The position numbers and the translations under genes are program-made. Source: Carnimonas bestiolae (GTDB lineage: Bacteria; Pseudomonadota; Gammaproteobacteria; Pseudomonadales; Halomonadaceae). Taken from it: DNA of 64,000 nucleotides. Positions 32,046 through 41,667 of this stretch are shown piece after piece (positions within the stretch are counted from its first letter, which is position 1; each line of letters opens with the position of its first letter). The notes under the pieces are model-generated. The model ran no database searches. It was not told the DNA's origin and saw only the letters and a program-made list of their open reading frames with translations. The stretch lies in NCBI RefSeq assembly GCF_051251125.1, contig NZ_JBPCZL010000015.1; one strand, given 5' to 3'.

Positions 32046-32795
32046 ATGAGACTGCATATCTATCTCCTGACATTGGGCATGGTCGTCACCTGTCACCCAG
32101 TTATGGCACAGCAAGCGTCACATTCTGCCGAAACGACCTCAACCATGACTGAATCAGCGACCCAGCAAAGTGCTCAGCGGGGGGCGAAAGCCTGGGGATT
32201 GTCTGAGCAGGACTACCAGCGCTATCAGAGCATTATGGAAGGACCTCGCGGTAAGTGGTCACCCGATATCGATCCCATCACCGCCTTGGGCCTAAACGCC
32301 AAATCTGATGCCGAACGGGCAAAATACGCTGAGATGGCTGTAAAGGCGGAGCGTGAGCGTGTGACCCAGGAATTGGCCTTCCAGCGTGCCTACGACGATG
32401 CATGGAAACGCATGTACCCAGATGCGTTACGCGTTAACCCGTTTTCTGTTAACGGTGGTCAGCAAAATAACAGTGCCTTTAGCGGTAGCTCAGGTACAAG
32501 CAATGCCTCTTCAGTTTTCAATACCAGCAACCGCTCAAATCGTCTGAATGTAGTGATCGCAACCAGCGGCTGCTCAACCTGCGATAGCACCGTTAAACAG
32601 CTGCTCGAGCGCAATGCCGCCATGGATGTGTGGGTAACCGATGCCAACGGCGATGACGGGAAAATCAGGTCGTGGGCCGCCAGCGTTGGCATTCCCCCCG
32701 AACGCGTCTCCAGTGGCAGAGTCACGCTCAATCATGCTGGCAAATCACTGCAAATTGATGCGTCCAAGCTTCCTCGTGTAGCGCCCCGGAGCTAA
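32046..32795 (+). CDS. PFL_4693-family ICE protein (TIGR03759)
   Basis: A 249-aa exported protein of the PFL_4693 family. ATG at 32046 yields a clean signal peptide (LHIYLLTLGMVVTCHPVMAQ); the longer frame from 32004 would hide it. Conserved WGLSEQDYQRYQSIMEGPRG lies near residue 57, and a thioredoxin-fold-like C-terminal region contains a CSTC pair (ATSGCSTCDSTVKQLLE) and GIPPERVSSGRVTLN. Redox or periplasmic assembly function is possible; the family has no proven activity. Confidence 0.83.
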   Translation: MRLHIYLLTLGMVVTCHPVMAQQASHSAETTSTMTESATQQSAQRGAKAWGLSEQDYQRYQSIMEGPRGKWSPDIDPITALGLNAKSDAERAKYAEMAVKAERERVTQELAFQRAYDDAWKRMYPDALRVNPFSVNGGQQNNSAFSGSSGTSNASSVFNTSNRSNRLNVVIATSGCSTCDSTVKQLLERNAAMDVWVTDANGDDGKIRSWAASVGIPPERVSSGRVTLNHAGKSLQIDASKLPRVAPRS

Positions 32796-32797
32796 TC

Positions 32798-33517
32798 ATG
32801 ATGTGGCGCGTGCTGGGATTGTGCGTAGGCATGGGATTGTCCAGTGCATTGCAGGCGGCATCCCCTTCTGCAACTCAAGAAATCCCCGAAGCCTACGTTG
32901 AAGCAGCGACTCGTAACAGTATCCCGCCGGCGATTCTGTACAGCGTGGCCAGCGCCGAATCCGTGATGCAAATGGATGACCGAAGACGCCCCTGGCCCTG
33001 GACACTGAACGTTGCAGGGAGGGGGATGCGATTCGATGATCGCAGATCGGCATGTGCAGCGCTAAACCAGGCATTAAAAACGACCAGCATTGTCGACGTA
33101 GGCATTGCCCAGTTAAACGTCAGGTGGCAGCCCCAGGTATTTGGACCCGGTAAAAGGTTTGCTAGACCATGCGACGGCTTAGATCCGTACGCCAACCTTG
33201 ATGAAGCGGCCAAAATCATCCGTGCCCATTACAACGCCAGTGGTGACTGGTTGGTCGCTGCAGGGCGTTATCACCACCCAGCAGGAGGCCCCCATGCCCA
33301 ACGTTATCGGAGCATCGTCAGTCGAGAGTTATTGGCTATTCGTAAAGAGAGCAGATCGTTGCTGGTACCGAACAGCAAGGCGATAGCCAGAGCGTCTGAT
33401 GGTTCCACGATTACCTGGATCACCCCCTCCCCTCACCCCGCCACTACCAATCAGAACATCACGTGGGTAACGCCTAAGCAACGTGACGCTGACGCGCAGG
33501 AGATAGCAACACGATGA
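32798..33517 (+). CDS. Lytic transglycosylase of the transfer apparatus
   Basis: A 239-aa exported SLT-type transglycosylase. The signal peptide covers residues 1-20. The catalytic Glu is probably in ILYSVASAESVMQ near residue 52, with the downstream VDVGIAQLNVRWQP and AAGRYHHPAGGPHAQRY motifs of VirB1/PilT-type enzymes. It would open peptidoglycan for the conjugation channel. The C-terminal 70 residues are a Ser/Pro/Thr-rich extension. It starts 2 nt after the previous stop and overlaps the next gene by 4 nt. Confidence 0.86.
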   Translation: MMWRVLGLCVGMGLSSALQAASPSATQEIPEAYVEAATRNSIPPAILYSVASAESVMQMDDRRRPWPWTLNVAGRGMRFDDRRSACAALNQALKTTSIVDVGIAQLNVRWQPQVFGPGKRFARPCDGLDPYANLDEAAKIIRAHYNASGDWLVAAGRYHHPAGGPHAQRYRSIVSRELLAIRKESRSLLVPNSKAIARASDGSTITWITPSPHPATTNQNITWVTPKQRDADAQEIATR

Positions 33518-34089
33518 AGCTAAAATTGTTACCGCCATTAATCACCGTCGCCTTGTTGCCTCTATCAGCATCAGTGGCGGCTCAGACACAATCAGAGTCA
33601 TATCAGCGCCCCCCCGGGATGCCACAACTGACAGTAGTGGCAGATCACGGAGGACGCCCAGCACGCCCCTTTTTTGCAGCAATCAGTGGTTCAGGTGTGA
33701 ATACACCGACGCAAACTGAGCCCAAAAATCAGGCTGGACACCCGATGCCAGCGGCATCTGAAGCCGACATGTTGCCAGTTAGCAGCGAGCATCTAACGCC
33801 AGGGCGGGTATCGCCTCAACGTCTGCAACTCCCCAGAGGATTTCAACCATTCTTTATCGTCGGCAATGACGGACTGTCGGTCCGATGGCTGGAGCAACGC
33901 GGTGAGGCATTACGCGAGATGCATGCCGTGGGATTAATCGTGAATGTCGCCTCTACACAGGAACTGGAAGCACTGAAGCACGTGGGAGGCAATCTCGAAA
34001 TGCACCCGGTCAAAGGCGACGATCTGGCGCAACGACTGCGCATCTCACACTACCCAGTACTGATATCTGCTCAAGGACTGGAGCAATGA
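33514..34089 (+). CDS. PFL_4695-family ICE protein (TIGR03765)
   Basis: A 191-aa exported protein of the PFL_4695 family. A signal peptide (cleavage near residue 23) is followed by a Pro-rich variable segment. A conserved C-terminal domain follows (about residues 100-190: LPRGFQPFFIVGNDGLSVRW, then RISHYPVLISAQGLEQ). The last segment is typical of the family, which always precedes traD in these elements. Periplasmic location is predicted; mechanism unknown. Confidence 0.85.
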   Translation: MKLKLLPPLITVALLPLSASVAAQTQSESYQRPPGMPQLTVVADHGGRPARPFFAAISGSGVNTPTQTEPKNQAGHPMPAASEADMLPVSSEHLTPGRVSPQRLQLPRGFQPFFIVGNDGLSVRWLEQRGEALREMHAVGLIVNVASTQELEALKHVGGNLEMHPVKGDDLAQRLRISHYPVLISAQGLEQ

Positions 34090-34114
34090 TGAATACGATA
34101 TGGAGTGCTGCAAT

Positions 34115-36292
34115 ATGAGCCAAACTCATCCAGTCGAGTCACTGCTACGCCCCGCCGTTGAACTGAATACTACCTTCGTATGCGTCGGATGCGGCGCGCT
34201 CTGTCTCTGGGCACCCTGGTCTATCGCCCTAGCCCCATCTGTTGGTATCGGGATGTCAGCGGGGTTTGGCGCGTTTGGTGTCTGGCGAGGCAGCCAGGCA
34301 TGGACCGTGTTGCGGTACCGCCGCAACATGCGTCGCTTGCCCTTCTTCGGAGTGAAAAGCCGCCAAATTCCTGTCAGTAACCGCAACCTGTGGTTGGGAA
34401 AGGGATTTGAATGGTCAGCAATGCACACCCAGCGTTTACATGAAGCGCGCCAGGCGGAGACACGTAAGTATGTACAGCCAAGCGCGGTATATCAGTATGC
34501 CCGCCGACTCGAGCTCTCTCTCGATCAATCAGAGGTCGGCGCGCGTATAGCGAACCTATTGCGCTGGAACAGTCGTTTTAACCCGGTAAGACCGCTCCCG
34601 CCCGTCGGTGGCAACCCCGCTATCCATGCTGTGGAATGGAAAGAACGCAACATTTGGTTGCCCCTTGGAGAGCGTGTTGGGCACACCCTGGTTCTAGGTA
34701 CAACACGAGTGGGCAAAACACGGCTTGCCGAAACACTGATTACCCAGGACATCATGCGCGGCGACATTACCATCTGCTTCGACCCCAAGGGTGACGCCGA
34801 TCTGATGCTGCGCATGTATACAGAGGCCAAGCGCGCGGGGCGGGAAAACGAGTTCTACATCTTTCACTTGGGGTGGCCCGGACAATCGGCGCGCTACAAC
34901 GCGGTGGGACGGTTTTCACGGCTATCCGAAGTTGCTACGCGTGTCACTGGCCAGTTAAGTGGGGAGGGGAACAGTGCGGCATTTAGAGAGTTTGCCTGGC
35001 GTTTCGTCAATATCGTGGCGAGAGCACGTCATGCACTCGGCAACCGGCCGACCTACAATCAGATCCTATCTGATGTAGTGAATATCGATGGCGTGCTGAT
35101 CCAGTACGTCAATCGAATGCTCGAAAAGCAGATCCCCGGAGCAGTGCATGAAATTACTCAACTGGAGGGGCAGATCAACCCCAATAAACCCGGAGCGGTG
35201 CCACGAAACCTGCAGGGTCGCCATCTACGAGTAATTGCCATCGTCATGTACCTGGAACGCCCTGAGGTGAGCGAAAAGCTGCGGGACCCTGTGCTTGATG
35301 GCCTCATGTCCGCTGTACGCTATGACAAGACCTATTTCGACAAGATCGTGGCATCGTTGCTGCCGCTGTTGGAGAAACTGACTAGTGGCCGCATCGCAGA
35401 GCTTCTGTCACCTGATTACGACAACATCGAGGACGAACGCCCGATCATCGACTGGCAGCAAATAATCAGGAAAAAGGGCATTGTGTACATCGGTCTCGAT
35501 GCCCTGTCAGATTTCGAAGTCGCTCAAGCAGTCGGAAATTCAATGTTTGCCGATATAGTGTCTGTTGCTGGGCACATCTATAAGTTTGGCGTGGATGATG
35601 GGTTGCCTGTAATACAAGGGCAATCCACCAAGAAACCGGCCATTAACCTGCATTGTGATGAGTTTAACGAGTTAATGGGCGATGAGTTTATTCCGCTGAT
35701 CAACAAGGGTGGCGGCGCAGGAGTGCAGGTCACGGCCTACACCCAAACCGCGTCAGACATCGAAGCAAGTATAGGCAACAAGGCCAAAGCCGGTCAGGTT
35801 GTCGGCAACTTCAATAACCTGATTATGCTGCGAGTGCGAGAGGAGGCAACGGCCAAGCTGCTGACCAACCAACTTCCTAAAGTGGCTGTCTCAACCCGAC
35901 TGCACGTCAGTATGGCCAGCGACTCAGGCAATGTTGACAGTGAGCAGGACTTCTCATCGTCCGCAGGCGACCGTATCGGCACGGAATCGGTCGAGATGAT
36001 CATGCCGAATGACATCATTCAATTGCCGAAGGGACAAGCGTTTGCCCTGCTTGAAGGCGGGAATCTGCGCAAGATTCGCATGCCGTTGCCAGTGAAGGAC
36101 AAGCGCGAGGACGTGCCGGAAAACATGGCGGATATTGCCGAGCGCATGTCATCCCAGTACAGCACTGGTGATGAGTGGTGGCAGTCAATCATGCCTGCCG
36201 ATTACGCTCCCGGCGATATTCAGGCGATAGATGCCGATGCAGTACTGGACTCATATCGCGAAGCGTTAGAGGTGGATGACCATGGCGAGTAG
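34115..36292 (+). CDS. traD: Conjugative coupling protein TraD (type IV coupling ATPase)
   Basis: A 725-aa VirD4/TraD-family coupling protein that would bring the relaxase-DNA complex to the secretion channel. The N-terminal membrane region spans about residues 20-60. Walker A TTRVGKTR is near 196-203, and IVYIGLDALSDFEVAQ and INLHCDEFNELMGDEF (Walker B region) lie near 450-520. ATG at 34115 follows GGAG by 9 nt; a start at 34100 adds five residues. The stop overlaps the next gene. The partner relaxase is not in the window. Confidence 0.92.
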   Translation: MSQTHPVESLLRPAVELNTTFVCVGCGALCLWAPWSIALAPSVGIGMSAGFGAFGVWRGSQAWTVLRYRRNMRRLPFFGVKSRQIPVSNRNLWLGKGFEWSAMHTQRLHEARQAETRKYVQPSAVYQYARRLELSLDQSEVGARIANLLRWNSRFNPVRPLPPVGGNPAIHAVEWKERNIWLPLGERVGHTLVLGTTRVGKTRLAETLITQDIMRGDITICFDPKGDADLMLRMYTEAKRAGRENEFYIFHLGWPGQSARYNAVGRFSRLSEVATRVTGQLSGEGNSAAFREFAWRFVNIVARARHALGNRPTYNQILSDVVNIDGVLIQYVNRMLEKQIPGAVHEITQLEGQINPNKPGAVPRNLQGRHLRVIAIVMYLERPEVSEKLRDPVLDGLMSAVRYDKTYFDKIVASLLPLLEKLTSGRIAELLSPDYDNIEDERPIIDWQQIIRKKGIVYIGLDALSDFEVAQAVGNSMFADIVSVAGHIYKFGVDDGLPVIQGQSTKKPAINLHCDEFNELMGDEFIPLINKGGGAGVQVTAYTQTASDIEASIGNKAKAGQVVGNFNNLIMLRVREEATAKLLTNQLPKVAVSTRLHVSMASDSGNVDSEQDFSSSAGDRIGTESVEMIMPNDIIQLPKGQAFALLEGGNLRKIRMPLPVKDKREDVPENMADIAERMSSQYSTGDEWWQSIMPADYAPGDIQAIDADAVLDSYREALEVDDHGE

Positions 36293-36989
36293 CTCTGATG
36301 CACCGGCCCGCCGGGCCGAGCACAAATCCCTCGGACTGCTGGGTTTCCTGCTCAAACTCCCATTCACTGTCGCCTGGATTGTGATTGTCTCTATTCTGAC
36401 GTCGATCGTTGTCGAATGGATCGGTATCTATTTTGGCTGGTGGTCACAACCAGGCAGCGAACATGCACGTCAAACAATGATCAGCGAAATGGGCTATCTG
36501 GACAGCCAGTTTACTCGCTCGATCCTAGTCGCTTCTCCCGCGGATTTCGCCAACGACGTAATCAACACCATCAATGACTGGGCGTTTGTTAAAACGGGCA
36601 TCACAAGCTGGGTAGAAGGGTTACAAGCGAGCACCGGTTGGTTTGGCTCGATCGCGGACTACGCGCAATCTGTAGTGTACGTCACGCTGATGACGCTCAC
36701 GCGCTGCATGATTCTACTACTCACCTCCCCGCTATTTCTGCTGGTCGCTATTGTAGGGTTTATCGACGGACTTGTTCGGCGCGATTTACGACGATTCGGC
36801 GCGGGCCGCGAATCCGCGACGGTCTATCACCATGCCAAGCGAATGATCAGCCCCATTTTCGTGTTTGGCTGGCTCATCTATCTGTCCCTGCCTCTATCAA
36901 TTCATCCAAATCTGTTTCTACTGCCGTGTGCACTAATCTTTGGGTTGATGGTTAGCATCACAACCGGCTCTTACAAAAAATACCTGTAA
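36282..36989 (+). CDS. PFL_4697-family ICE membrane protein (TIGR03747)
   Basis: A 235-aa integral membrane protein of the PFL_4697 family. Hydrophobic segments lie at about residues 20-48 (LGFLLKLPFTVAWIVIVSIL), 130-165 and 190-228. It overlaps the traD stop by 11 nt and is the last gene of the pilL-traD unit. A gap with a recurrent promoter-like element follows. Analogous proteins are thought to support coupling-protein or channel assembly, without direct proof. Confidence 0.84.
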   Translation: MASSSDAPARRAEHKSLGLLGFLLKLPFTVAWIVIVSILTSIVVEWIGIYFGWWSQPGSEHARQTMISEMGYLDSQFTRSILVASPADFANDVINTINDWAFVKTGITSWVEGLQASTGWFGSIADYAQSVVYVTLMTLTRCMILLLTSPLFLLVAIVGFIDGLVRRDLRRFGAGRESATVYHHAKRMISPIFVFGWLIYLSLPLSIHPNLFLLPCALIFGLMVSITTGSYKKYL

Positions 36990-37084
36990 GCTTCCAATAG
37001 CTTCTTTCGGAAAGCAGGAAACCCCTGCTTTCCCTCTTTGATACATCCCTGCTCTCTTCTGAGAAACGCACGAGAAATGTAGTG

Positions 37085-37104
37085 ACTCGGGCTTAACATT
37101 TCCT
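37085..37104 (+). promoter_or_regulatory. Recurrent CTTAAC element before the pilus/core operon
   Basis: ACTCGGGCTTAACATTTCCT, 65 nt before the RAQPRD gene, shares most positions with elements at 15847 and 47616. The flanking sequence is also similar: GAAATGTAGTG before this copy, GAAATAGTGCG before the 47616 copy. It lies in the only sizeable gap between the traD unit and the following operon, as expected of a promoter or activator site. Confidence 0.6.
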
Positions 37105-37169
37105 ACTGTTTCCTCCCTCCATCATCGACAGCATGAGCGGTGTCTTCCCATTGAGACTGGACGCCACAC

Positions 37170-37574
37170 ATGCGTTTTACCCCTTGCATCATCATTCCCC
37201 GTATTCGTCGTCAGTTCGCGCTGGCGGCGCTTTTTTCCTGTGCAACCGTGGGCGTTACCACCAGTACTGCTCAAGCGGACGACATCGACGAAATTCAACG
37301 ACGCGACCTTGCGCTCATTCAGACCCAGATTGAGCAAATCAAGGTCGTGCTAGATCGCATCAACGATCGCCAATATCAAGCCGAACCTGGCACGACTCGC
37401 ATCTACCTCAACATCCCCAGGCTTAGCGCCGACCTCAACACCATTTCCAGCGGAATTGATCACTACCTGGCGCCTGAGCGCCTTCAGCCACGTGATCTCG
37501 ATCCCCTGGAAGGCGACTACCTGGACGACCGGGGGAGTCAGCAACTGGACGGAGAGCGCAGCAATGGCCGGTGA
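37170..37574 (+). CDS. RAQPRD-family ICE protein (TIGR01690)
   Basis: A 134-aa exported protein of the RAQPRD family. A long signal peptide ends near AQA (about residue 35). The mature part is helical, and the eponymous motif appears as PERLQPRD near residues 108-115. It begins the long operon of channel genes running to about 45947. Its stop overlaps the next ATG by 11 nt. Function is unknown beyond association with mating-pair formation. Confidence 0.88.
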   Translation: MRFTPCIIIPRIRRQFALAALFSCATVGVTTSTAQADDIDEIQRRDLALIQTQIEQIKVVLDRINDRQYQAEPGTTRIYLNIPRLSADLNTISSGIDHYLAPERLQPRDLDPLEGDYLDDRGSQQLDGERSNGR

Positions 37575-37803
37575 GACCGTCTCCCAGGCCTTCGAAAACG
37601 GCGCGGGCTATTCCGGTAATGCCGTCTATTTCGTGATGGCCGGGCTTGGCTACACCGCCATTTTGCTGACAGCCGCGTGGGTACTGGTCTCTGCATACCA
37701 AGGCATGGCGGGAAACAACCTCAATGGTCGGCAATTTACGTGGATATGCATTCGAGGGGTCTTTCTGATTCTTATCATCGGCTGGATCGTCTTGCCGAAG
37801 TAG
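37564..37803 (+). CDS. TIGR03758-family ICE membrane protein (PFL_4701-like)
   Basis: A 79-aa protein with two membrane segments: about residues 20-44 (AVYFVMAGLGYTAILLTAAW) and 58-76. Small size and two helices resemble TrbC/VirB2-type pilin-like or TraA-like subunits. A pilus-related role is an inference supported by position directly before another two-helix protein. ATG at 37564 lies within the end of the RAQPRD gene. Confidence 0.82.
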   Translation: MAGETVSQAFENGAGYSGNAVYFVMAGLGYTAILLTAAWVLVSAYQGMAGNNLNGRQFTWICIRGVFLILIIGWIVLPK

Positions 37804-37896
37804 CCCCCCGTTTATGCGCGAAACACCGGAAGGTGTCGCCCCGGAGGGTGGTCCTCATGGGGTGAATCAATAGGGTCATTCGAGAGGACATACCCG

Positions 37897-38277
37897 ATGA
37901 AACCAAAGAAATATCTGCTGAGCGCTCGCGCCACTTGCACGCGGTTGGTAACCCTCATCATGGGAATCATGTTGATGCCTGCTGTCGCATTAGCACAGTC
38001 GGCAGGATTGCCTGAGATGGAAGACCCCTCTCAGACAGGGGATGGGGGGCTGATGGACACCATCCAGGGGTACGGCTACGACGCCGGTGTTCTTGGGGGA
38101 TTGATCATTTGTACCGCCGGATTTTTGGCCGTTGCATTCACCCTGGTATCCAAATTCAGGGAAGCGTCGCAGCGAAATGAATGGGGTTCATTTATGGTGG
38201 TAGCCGTCATCGGCATCATCATGCTCGTCGGCATCATTTGGCTCGCGACCAAAGCTGCCCCCGTTCTGTCCCAATAA
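37897..38277 (+). CDS. PFL_4702-family ICE membrane protein (TIGR03745)
   Basis: A 126-aa protein with a signal peptide (cleavage near ALAQ, residue 34) and two membrane helices at about 68-90 (GVLGGLIICTAGFLAVAFTL) and 100-120. This is the layout of VirB2-type pilins, so it is a candidate major pilin of the ICE pilus. The 93-nt gap before it contains small GC-rich hairpins (around 37820-37860) that could tune expression. The ribosome-binding site is GAGAGGA. Confidence 0.83.
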   Translation: MKPKKYLLSARATCTRLVTLIMGIMLMPAVALAQSAGLPEMEDPSQTGDGGLMDTIQGYGYDAGVLGGLIICTAGFLAVAFTLVSKFREASQRNEWGSFMVVAVIGIIMLVGIIWLATKAAPVLSQ

Positions 38278-38296
38278 CAACATAGAGCCTTGTGAA

Positions 38297-38683
38297 ATGA
38301 GCAAAGCCGACACCAACCTCAATATCCCCTTTTTACCGAAACGACTGAACGATGTGCCAATAGTCTTCAGAGGGATGACCATGCGCGAAGTCGTTCTGGT
38401 CTGCGCCATTGGGTTCGGTGTCTGGCTCGTGCCCGGCATAGTGCTCGGCATTGTCTTCGGAGCGATCGCGCTGGCACCGACGTTAGCATTTTTGGGAATG
38501 GGGCTTTTCCTCTTTTTCGGAGGAACCATCATGCGACGTCTGCGACGCGGCCACCCTGCCAACGCCATGTATCGGGACATCAATTTCTGGCTTGCCAAAA
38601 AAGGCATTTCCATGGGCGGTGAGCACATCATTCACCGCTCAACTGTATATCGCACTGCACGCGATAGAAGGAACCTCCAATGA
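38297..38683 (+). CDS. TIGR03750-family transfer protein (TraL/VirB3-like)
   Basis: A 128-aa protein of the TIGR03750 conjugative transfer family. It has a short cytoplasmic N-terminus (NIPFLPKRLNDVPIVFRGMT), two close membrane helices (about residues 32-75) and a basic C-terminal tail. Size and topology match VirB3/TraL inner-membrane proteins that work with the VirB4-type ATPase. It has a 4-nt overlap with the next gene. Confidence 0.84.
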   Translation: MSKADTNLNIPFLPKRLNDVPIVFRGMTMREVVLVCAIGFGVWLVPGIVLGIVFGAIALAPTLAFLGMGLFLFFGGTIMRRLRRGHPANAMYRDINFWLAKKGISMGGEHIIHRSTVYRTARDRRNLQ

Positions 38684-39372
38684 GTATGAAAAACCGCAAA
38701 AGCGGAGGATCACGCTATCGCTATGCGTTAGCAGGACGTGACGCGCACATTACGACGCTACGTGCCATCGTCGTGATCATGTCGATTCTGGTGATTGCGA
38801 TGTGGTTTGGCTGGCGGAGCGCACCCCAGCATATGACGATTTACAACCCACCAGACCTACGGTCAGGATCAACGCGGGCGTGGGATGAAGTGCCGCCAAG
38901 TACCGTCTACTCATTTACCTATTATATCTGGCAGCAGCTCTACCGATGGCCTACGGACGGTTCAAAAGACTACAAGAAGAACCTGTACGCATTGCAGCCG
39001 TATTTTACAGCCTCCTGCCAATCGCAGCTCTATCGTGATTATCAAAAACGCCTGAATGGCCGAGAGCTCGACAATCGCGTCAGCGCTGTTCAGGAAATTC
39101 CAGGCCGCGGATATCGTGAGGCGTCATCAGGCCCTGGGTCAGTCAAGATTCAACGCCCCAACGCAGCGTGGGTAGTGACTCTGGATCTCGCAATTACAGA
39201 GGAATACCAGAGTACACCCGTTCGCGAAATCTTCCGCCGGTTCCCCGTGAAGGTCATCAAGGCAGATGTTGATCCACAGCGTAATCCGTGGGGCCTGCAA
39301 ATTGATTGTCTCGCAGCACCCTCTGAGCGAATCGGAACCCCCGACGAGTTGCCGAATCAGGAGGCATCATGA
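38680..39372 (+). CDS. TIGR03746-family transfer protein (TraE/VirB8-like, PFL_4703)
   Basis: A 230-aa bitopic inner-membrane protein: one helix at about residues 28-48 (AIVVIMSILVIAMWFGWRSA) and a periplasmic domain ending with a conserved region around DVDPQRNPWGLQID. This is the arrangement of VirB8/TraE components that nucleate the channel. It lies between the VirB3-like and VirB9-like genes, overlapping both by 4 nt. Confidence 0.86.
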   Translation: MSMKNRKSGGSRYRYALAGRDAHITTLRAIVVIMSILVIAMWFGWRSAPQHMTIYNPPDLRSGSTRAWDEVPPSTVYSFTYYIWQQLYRWPTDGSKDYKKNLYALQPYFTASCQSQLYRDYQKRLNGRELDNRVSAVQEIPGRGYREASSGPGSVKIQRPNAAWVVTLDLAITEEYQSTPVREIFRRFPVKVIKADVDPQRNPWGLQIDCLAAPSERIGTPDELPNQEAS

Positions 39373-40208
39373 AGCGCTTAATTCATCCTGTCATTACCTC
39401 TGTAGCATTGCTGTCGGGCGTGATGGTAGGCACCTCCGCTCATGCGGTAGAAATCATGAAATGGGATCGTTTACCGCTTACGATCGATCTGCCTGTGGGC
39501 CAGGAACGTGTCGTTGCATTGGATCGCAACGTCGAGGTGGGACTGCCGAAGAGTATCGCTAACGAAGAAACGCTGCGTGTGCAGAGCTCAGGTGGCGCAA
39601 TCTATCTGAAGGCGAACAAAGCGTTCGATACCCAACGTGTTGGGCTCAAGGATGTTCAGTCAGGTGAAATCATTTTGGTCGATCTGACGGCCAAAAAAGA
39701 CGGTGCCAGCAGTGAAGACATCAAAGTGGTGGATGAAACCTCATCCTCCAAGAGCACTACTGGTCAGGATGACTCCCCGAACGATAACGACGAACAGGCA
39801 CATGGCACCCCTACACCAGTACTCCTGACCCGCTATGCGGCACAAACACTCTATGCGCCGGAGCGGACCATTGAGAACGTGTCGGGGATCACGCGCTCAG
39901 CCATGCGTTTACCGGCCAGCATGCCGTCCCTCCTGCCCTCTCTGCCAGTTAGCTTGACGCCGTTAGCTGCTTGGAAAATGGGTAATTACGTCGCGACGGC
40001 CGTGCGTATTACCAATGAGGATCCAGCACGCTCGTTCAAGATGGATCCGCGGTGGCTTCAAGGGCAACTTTACAGCGCGACGTTTATGCACCCAACGATC
40101 GGCCCGCGTGGCTCAGCTGACGACACCACCACCGTGTTTGTGGTCACCCGTGGGAAATCACTAGCGAAATCGGTACCGCTGTCCCAGGAGGTGAGCAATG
40201 ACTCTTAA
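39369..40208 (+). CDS. TIGR03749-family transfer protein (TraK/VirB9-like, PFL_4704)
   Basis: A 279-aa exported protein: signal peptide about residues 1-27 (cleavage near AHA), then a beta-rich domain (PLTIDLPVGQERVVALDRNV) resembling TraK/VirB9 outer-membrane-complex proteins. A Ser/Asp-rich linker near 118-145 separates it from the C-terminal domain (LARYAAQTLYAPER-type region onward). It would form the core channel with the VirB10-like protein encoded next, which it overlaps by 11 nt. Confidence 0.85.
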   Translation: MKRLIHPVITSVALLSGVMVGTSAHAVEIMKWDRLPLTIDLPVGQERVVALDRNVEVGLPKSIANEETLRVQSSGGAIYLKANKAFDTQRVGLKDVQSGEIILVDLTAKKDGASSEDIKVVDETSSSKSTTGQDDSPNDNDEQAHGTPTPVLLTRYAAQTLYAPERTIENVSGITRSAMRLPASMPSLLPSLPVSLTPLAAWKMGNYVATAVRITNEDPARSFKMDPRWLQGQLYSATFMHPTIGPRGSADDTTTVFVVTRGKSLAKSVPLSQEVSNDS

Positions 40209-41667
40209 AGGGAACAAGCTGGTCCAGATACTCGTTGTCGTCATCGTGATTGCATCGATGCTGATTATCATCAAAAGCTGTTCCAGCGGATCAAGCGGGA
40301 GCAAAAACTCGCAAGCCAAGGGTGCTGCAGGGACTGATCGAGACCTGACGCCCGAGGAGATGATGCAGCTTGGTATTTCTGACACGCCTCAAGACACCGT
40401 CGCGACACTCGTTGGCAGGGTAAACCAGTTGCAGGCCAGCAACCAGGAACGCGATGAGCGCATGCAGAAGCTCGTCGAGGAAAACAGCAAGTTGGCCAAG
40501 CAGGCTACAGATGTACGTGCCCAGGTGCGCGAGGAAATGAAAAACTCGCAGTCAACAACCGAGGCCCAAAACAATGGGCTATTGGCTCGTTTGCAAGATG
40601 AGGTGGAGACGCTGACCAATAATCGTCGTAAAGGGAATAGTGGCAATAACAATGATTACCCCGTTGGGCTGGGTCTGGAAGGTACTGACGGCAGTAGTGG
40701 TGATTCAGGCTATCACTGGGTCAAACCTATGGACGCCAAAGAAGAAACAAACACCAATGGTCAGCCCACTGGAAATACCTCATTCCCAAGCGCCTTCAAC
40801 GACACCTCTTTTGGCGAAGCAGGCAAGGATGTGGACGATGCCACCGGCGGCCAGGACGTTGGCTCCCATATCAAAGGCAAGCATAAGCGCAAAGATGAGG
40901 AAGAGAACGTCGACCCTCGTTACACCATTCCAGAAAACTCAACCCTGATGGGTTCTCTGTCAATGACCGCATTGCTGGGACGTGTCCCCGTCGATGGCAC
41001 CGTGAATGACCCCTACCCGTTCAAGGCGCTGATCGGCCGTGACAACCTGGCAGCCAATGGCATCGAGATTCCCGAAGTGCAGGCAGCGGTCGTCAGCGGT
41101 AAAGCATCCGGCGACTGGACCCTTTCGTGCGTGAGAGGCAGCGTCGAGTCCATGACGTTTATTTTCGAAGACGGCACGATTCGAACCCTCCCCGAGCCCG
41201 AAAACGGTCGCGATGATTCCAGTAGTAGCAAGGATTCGGACTCGAATAACAGGCGAATCGGCTGGATAAGTGATGATCACGGACTGCCGTGTATCAGCGG
41301 TATGCGCCGCTCTAATGCACAGCAATATCTCGGTACCCAAAGCCTGTTGACTGCTGCCGGTGCAGGTGCGGCCGCATTGATGTCAGATAGCGACGGTGGC
41401 TCATCAACGACCATGAACACTGATGGCTCCATCACTCAAGCGATGAATGGACAGCAGGCAGTGGATCAGATCATGTCGCAGGGCGTAGGCCAAATGTCCA
41501 AATGGGTTAACCAGCTCTATGGCGAAGCATTTGCAGCTGTATATGTACCACCCGGTCAGCACGTCTCAATCCACATCGATAAAGAGCTGCGCATCGACTA
41601 CGAAAAAGAAGGCCGCAAAGTCCGCTATGACACAAACGCAGGGAGTGTGACCAATGAACTTGATTAA
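40198..41667 (+). CDS. TIGR03752-family transfer protein (TraB/VirB10-like, PFL_4705)
   Basis: A 489-aa protein with one N-terminal membrane helix (about residues 8-24), a coiled coil at about 70-145 (NQLQASNQERDERMQKLVEE) and a low-complexity linker. The C-terminal TrbI/TraB-type beta-barrel domain covers about 240-485 (STLMGSLSMTALLGRVPVDG, then FAAVYVPPGQHVSIHIDKEL). VirB10-like proteins span both membranes and gate the channel. It overlaps the next gene by 14 nt. Confidence 0.87.
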   Translation: MTLKGNKLVQILVVVIVIASMLIIIKSCSSGSSGSKNSQAKGAAGTDRDLTPEEMMQLGISDTPQDTVATLVGRVNQLQASNQERDERMQKLVEENSKLAKQATDVRAQVREEMKNSQSTTEAQNNGLLARLQDEVETLTNNRRKGNSGNNNDYPVGLGLEGTDGSSGDSGYHWVKPMDAKEETNTNGQPTGNTSFPSAFNDTSFGEAGKDVDDATGGQDVGSHIKGKHKRKDEEENVDPRYTIPENSTLMGSLSMTALLGRVPVDGTVNDPYPFKALIGRDNLAANGIEIPEVQAAVVSGKASGDWTLSCVRGSVESMTFIFEDGTIRTLPEPENGRDDSSSSKDSDSNNRRIGWISDDHGLPCISGMRRSNAQQYLGTQSLLTAAGAGAAALMSDSDGGSSTTMNTDGSITQAMNGQQAVDQIMSQGVGQMSKWVNQLYGEAFAAVYVPPGQHVSIHIDKELRIDYEKEGRKVRYDTNAGSVTNELD